From NCBI GenBank assembly GCA_035462375.1, contig DATHUJ010000048.1, forward strand, positions 1 through 64,000: DNA of 64,000 nucleotides. The letters are read 5' to 3'. The DNA comes from DASTQL01 sp035462375. GTDB taxonomy: Bacteria > Actinomycetota > Actinomycetes > Jiangellales > Jiangellaceae. A program made the translations under genes and the position numbers. Below are positions 63,372 through 64,000 of the stretch, in pieces. The notes under the pieces were generated by a model. The model was given only the letters and a program-made list of their open reading frames with translations, did no database searches and was not told the DNA's origin. The stretch's first letter is position 1; every line of letters begins with the position of its first letter.

Positions 63372-64000
63372 GTGAGCGAGGCCGCGACCGGGACCCCGGG
63401 AACGCCTGCGGGCTCCTCCGCGCCGGAGGACGAGACCGGGCAGGCAGAGGCGCCGCGCCCGCGGTGGTGGGCGCGGCGCGGGACCTCGCTCGCCGTCGCG
63501 GCCGTCGCCGGACTGCTCGGCGCCTGGACCTCGCTGCTGGTGGTCGGGACGTCGGCTGCCACCGTCGGGCCGCTGGAGGTCGAGGCGGGATTCGTGCCGG
63601 CCCTGTCGGGAGAGACCGTCGTCGCCTTGGAGCCGGTCGGCACCCTCGTGGTCGACACCCACCACGCGCCCTTCGCCATCCGGCTGCGGGTGACCGCCGT
63701 CGACCCCGCGGGCGTGCGAGCTCTCGTGGACGACCCCAGCTCCCTGTCGACGCTCGACGACACGCTGCTGAGCGACCTGGCCATGGTGCTGCGGGACACA
63801 GCCGTCCGCTCGGCAGTGGTGGCCACGCTCGGCGGGGGGTTGGCCGGCCTGCTGGTGCTGCGCTCCTGGCGGCGGGCCCTGCTGAGCGCAGCTGTCGCCC
63901 TGGGAGCCGTCGGCGGCTCGTACGGGCTCGCCTGGGCCACGTACGACCCGGATGCGGCGCTGACACCGCGATTCACGGGCCTGCTGGCGACCGCCCCCGC
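63372..64000 (+). CDS. N-terminal part of a membrane metallophosphoesterase, cut by window end
   Basis: About 209 residues are visible. A soluble Pro/Ala-rich head is followed by spans at about residues 38-60 and 148-165, with the extracytoplasmic stretch GPLEVEAGFVPALSGETVVA and PVGTLVVDTHHAPFAIRLRV between them. This layout matches the N-terminus of actinobacterial metallophosphoesterases; the catalytic domain would lie past base 64000. The start is GTG at 63372. Call made from the N-terminal part only. Confidence 0.6.
   Translation, partial: MSEAATGTPGTPAGSSAPEDETGQAEAPRPRWWARRGTSLAVAAVAGLLGAWTSLLVVGTSAATVGPLEVEAGFVPALSGETVVALEPVGTLVVDTHHAPFAIRLRVTAVDPAGVRALVDDPSSLSTLDDTLLSDLAMVLRDTAVRSAVVATLGGGLAGLLVLRSWRRALLSAAVALGAVGGSYGLAWATYDPDAALTPRFTGLLATAP

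Overview
The window is very high-G+C DNA with short intergenic gaps, frequent GTG starts and many genes with a TAnnnT box only 6-8 nt before the start codon. That points to an actinobacterium. Gene content (fused MrpA-MrpB, LtrA, a small conserved membrane protein, DUF4389, PGM1-like ATP-grasp, a CsoR/CopZ/CopA cluster) fits the Nocardioides/Nocardioidaceae group best, but the genus is an inference. There are no rRNA genes, prophages, insertion sequences or CRISPR arrays; it is mostly chromosomal housekeeping and accessory sequence.

Layout. 1-11.4 kb: an aminoglycoside-phosphotransferase-like protein (cut by the window edge), an SDR oxidoreductase, a SulP anion transporter with an array of 53-bp inverted repeats behind it, a PAC2 protein, a YbaK-type protein, a holin-like/phosphodiesterase fusion, and a two-gene unit with a substrate-binding plus von Willebrand A protein. 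11.6-15.4 kb: a signalling operon (receiver-PP2C phosphatase, CHASE3-type histidine kinase, stand-alone receiver) and an SRPBCC protein. 15.5-19.5 kb: copper efflux (csoR, copZ, copA, with a CsoR-like palindrome) and a CaCA cation exchanger. 19.9-22.3 kb: a stress-type SDR, an anchored protein of unknown function and a methyltransferase. 22.3-27.9 kb: a complete Mrp Na+/H+ antiporter operon, mrpA(B)CDEFG. 28-33 kb: a subtilisin-like protease divergent from a PGM1-like ATP-grasp protein, a second SulP transporter, and a second 53-bp repeat array.

33-42.3 kb: glycosyltransferase, CoA-transferase, winged-helix protein, a damaged M23-type peptidase, isochorismatase (with a 63-bp duplication of its 3' end), FAD monooxygenase, a DinB/maleylpyruvate-isomerase-like protein, an MFS transporter and a small membrane protein. 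42.3-49.9 kb: an XRE-type regulator with a long conserved C-terminal domain, a GDSL hydrolase, DUF4389 and small membrane proteins, a LuxR fragment, an F420-type nitroreductase relative, LtrA, a ROK sugar kinase and tRNA-Lys(UUU). 50-56.9 kb: a SNF2 helicase/SWIM-zinc-finger pair and a complete polar amino-acid ABC importer. 57-64 kb: CsbD, a coiled-coil lipoprotein, an epimerase, a PPOX-type protein, a membrane coiled-coil protein coupled to a lipoprotein serine protease, a DUF2157 protein behind a long structured leader, a zincin-like metallopeptidase, and the start of a metallophosphoesterase.

Most unusual signals: (i) six copies of a precisely 53-bp element with 10-bp inverted ends, in two clusters of three; (ii) a second repeat family placed right after stop codons of three unrelated genes; (iii) a pair of compensating frameshifts in the M23 peptidase; (iv) an in-frame 63-bp duplication running past the isochorismatase stop codon; (v) a long structured leader behind a SigR-like promoter. 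All function calls come from reading motifs by eye; no database search was run.
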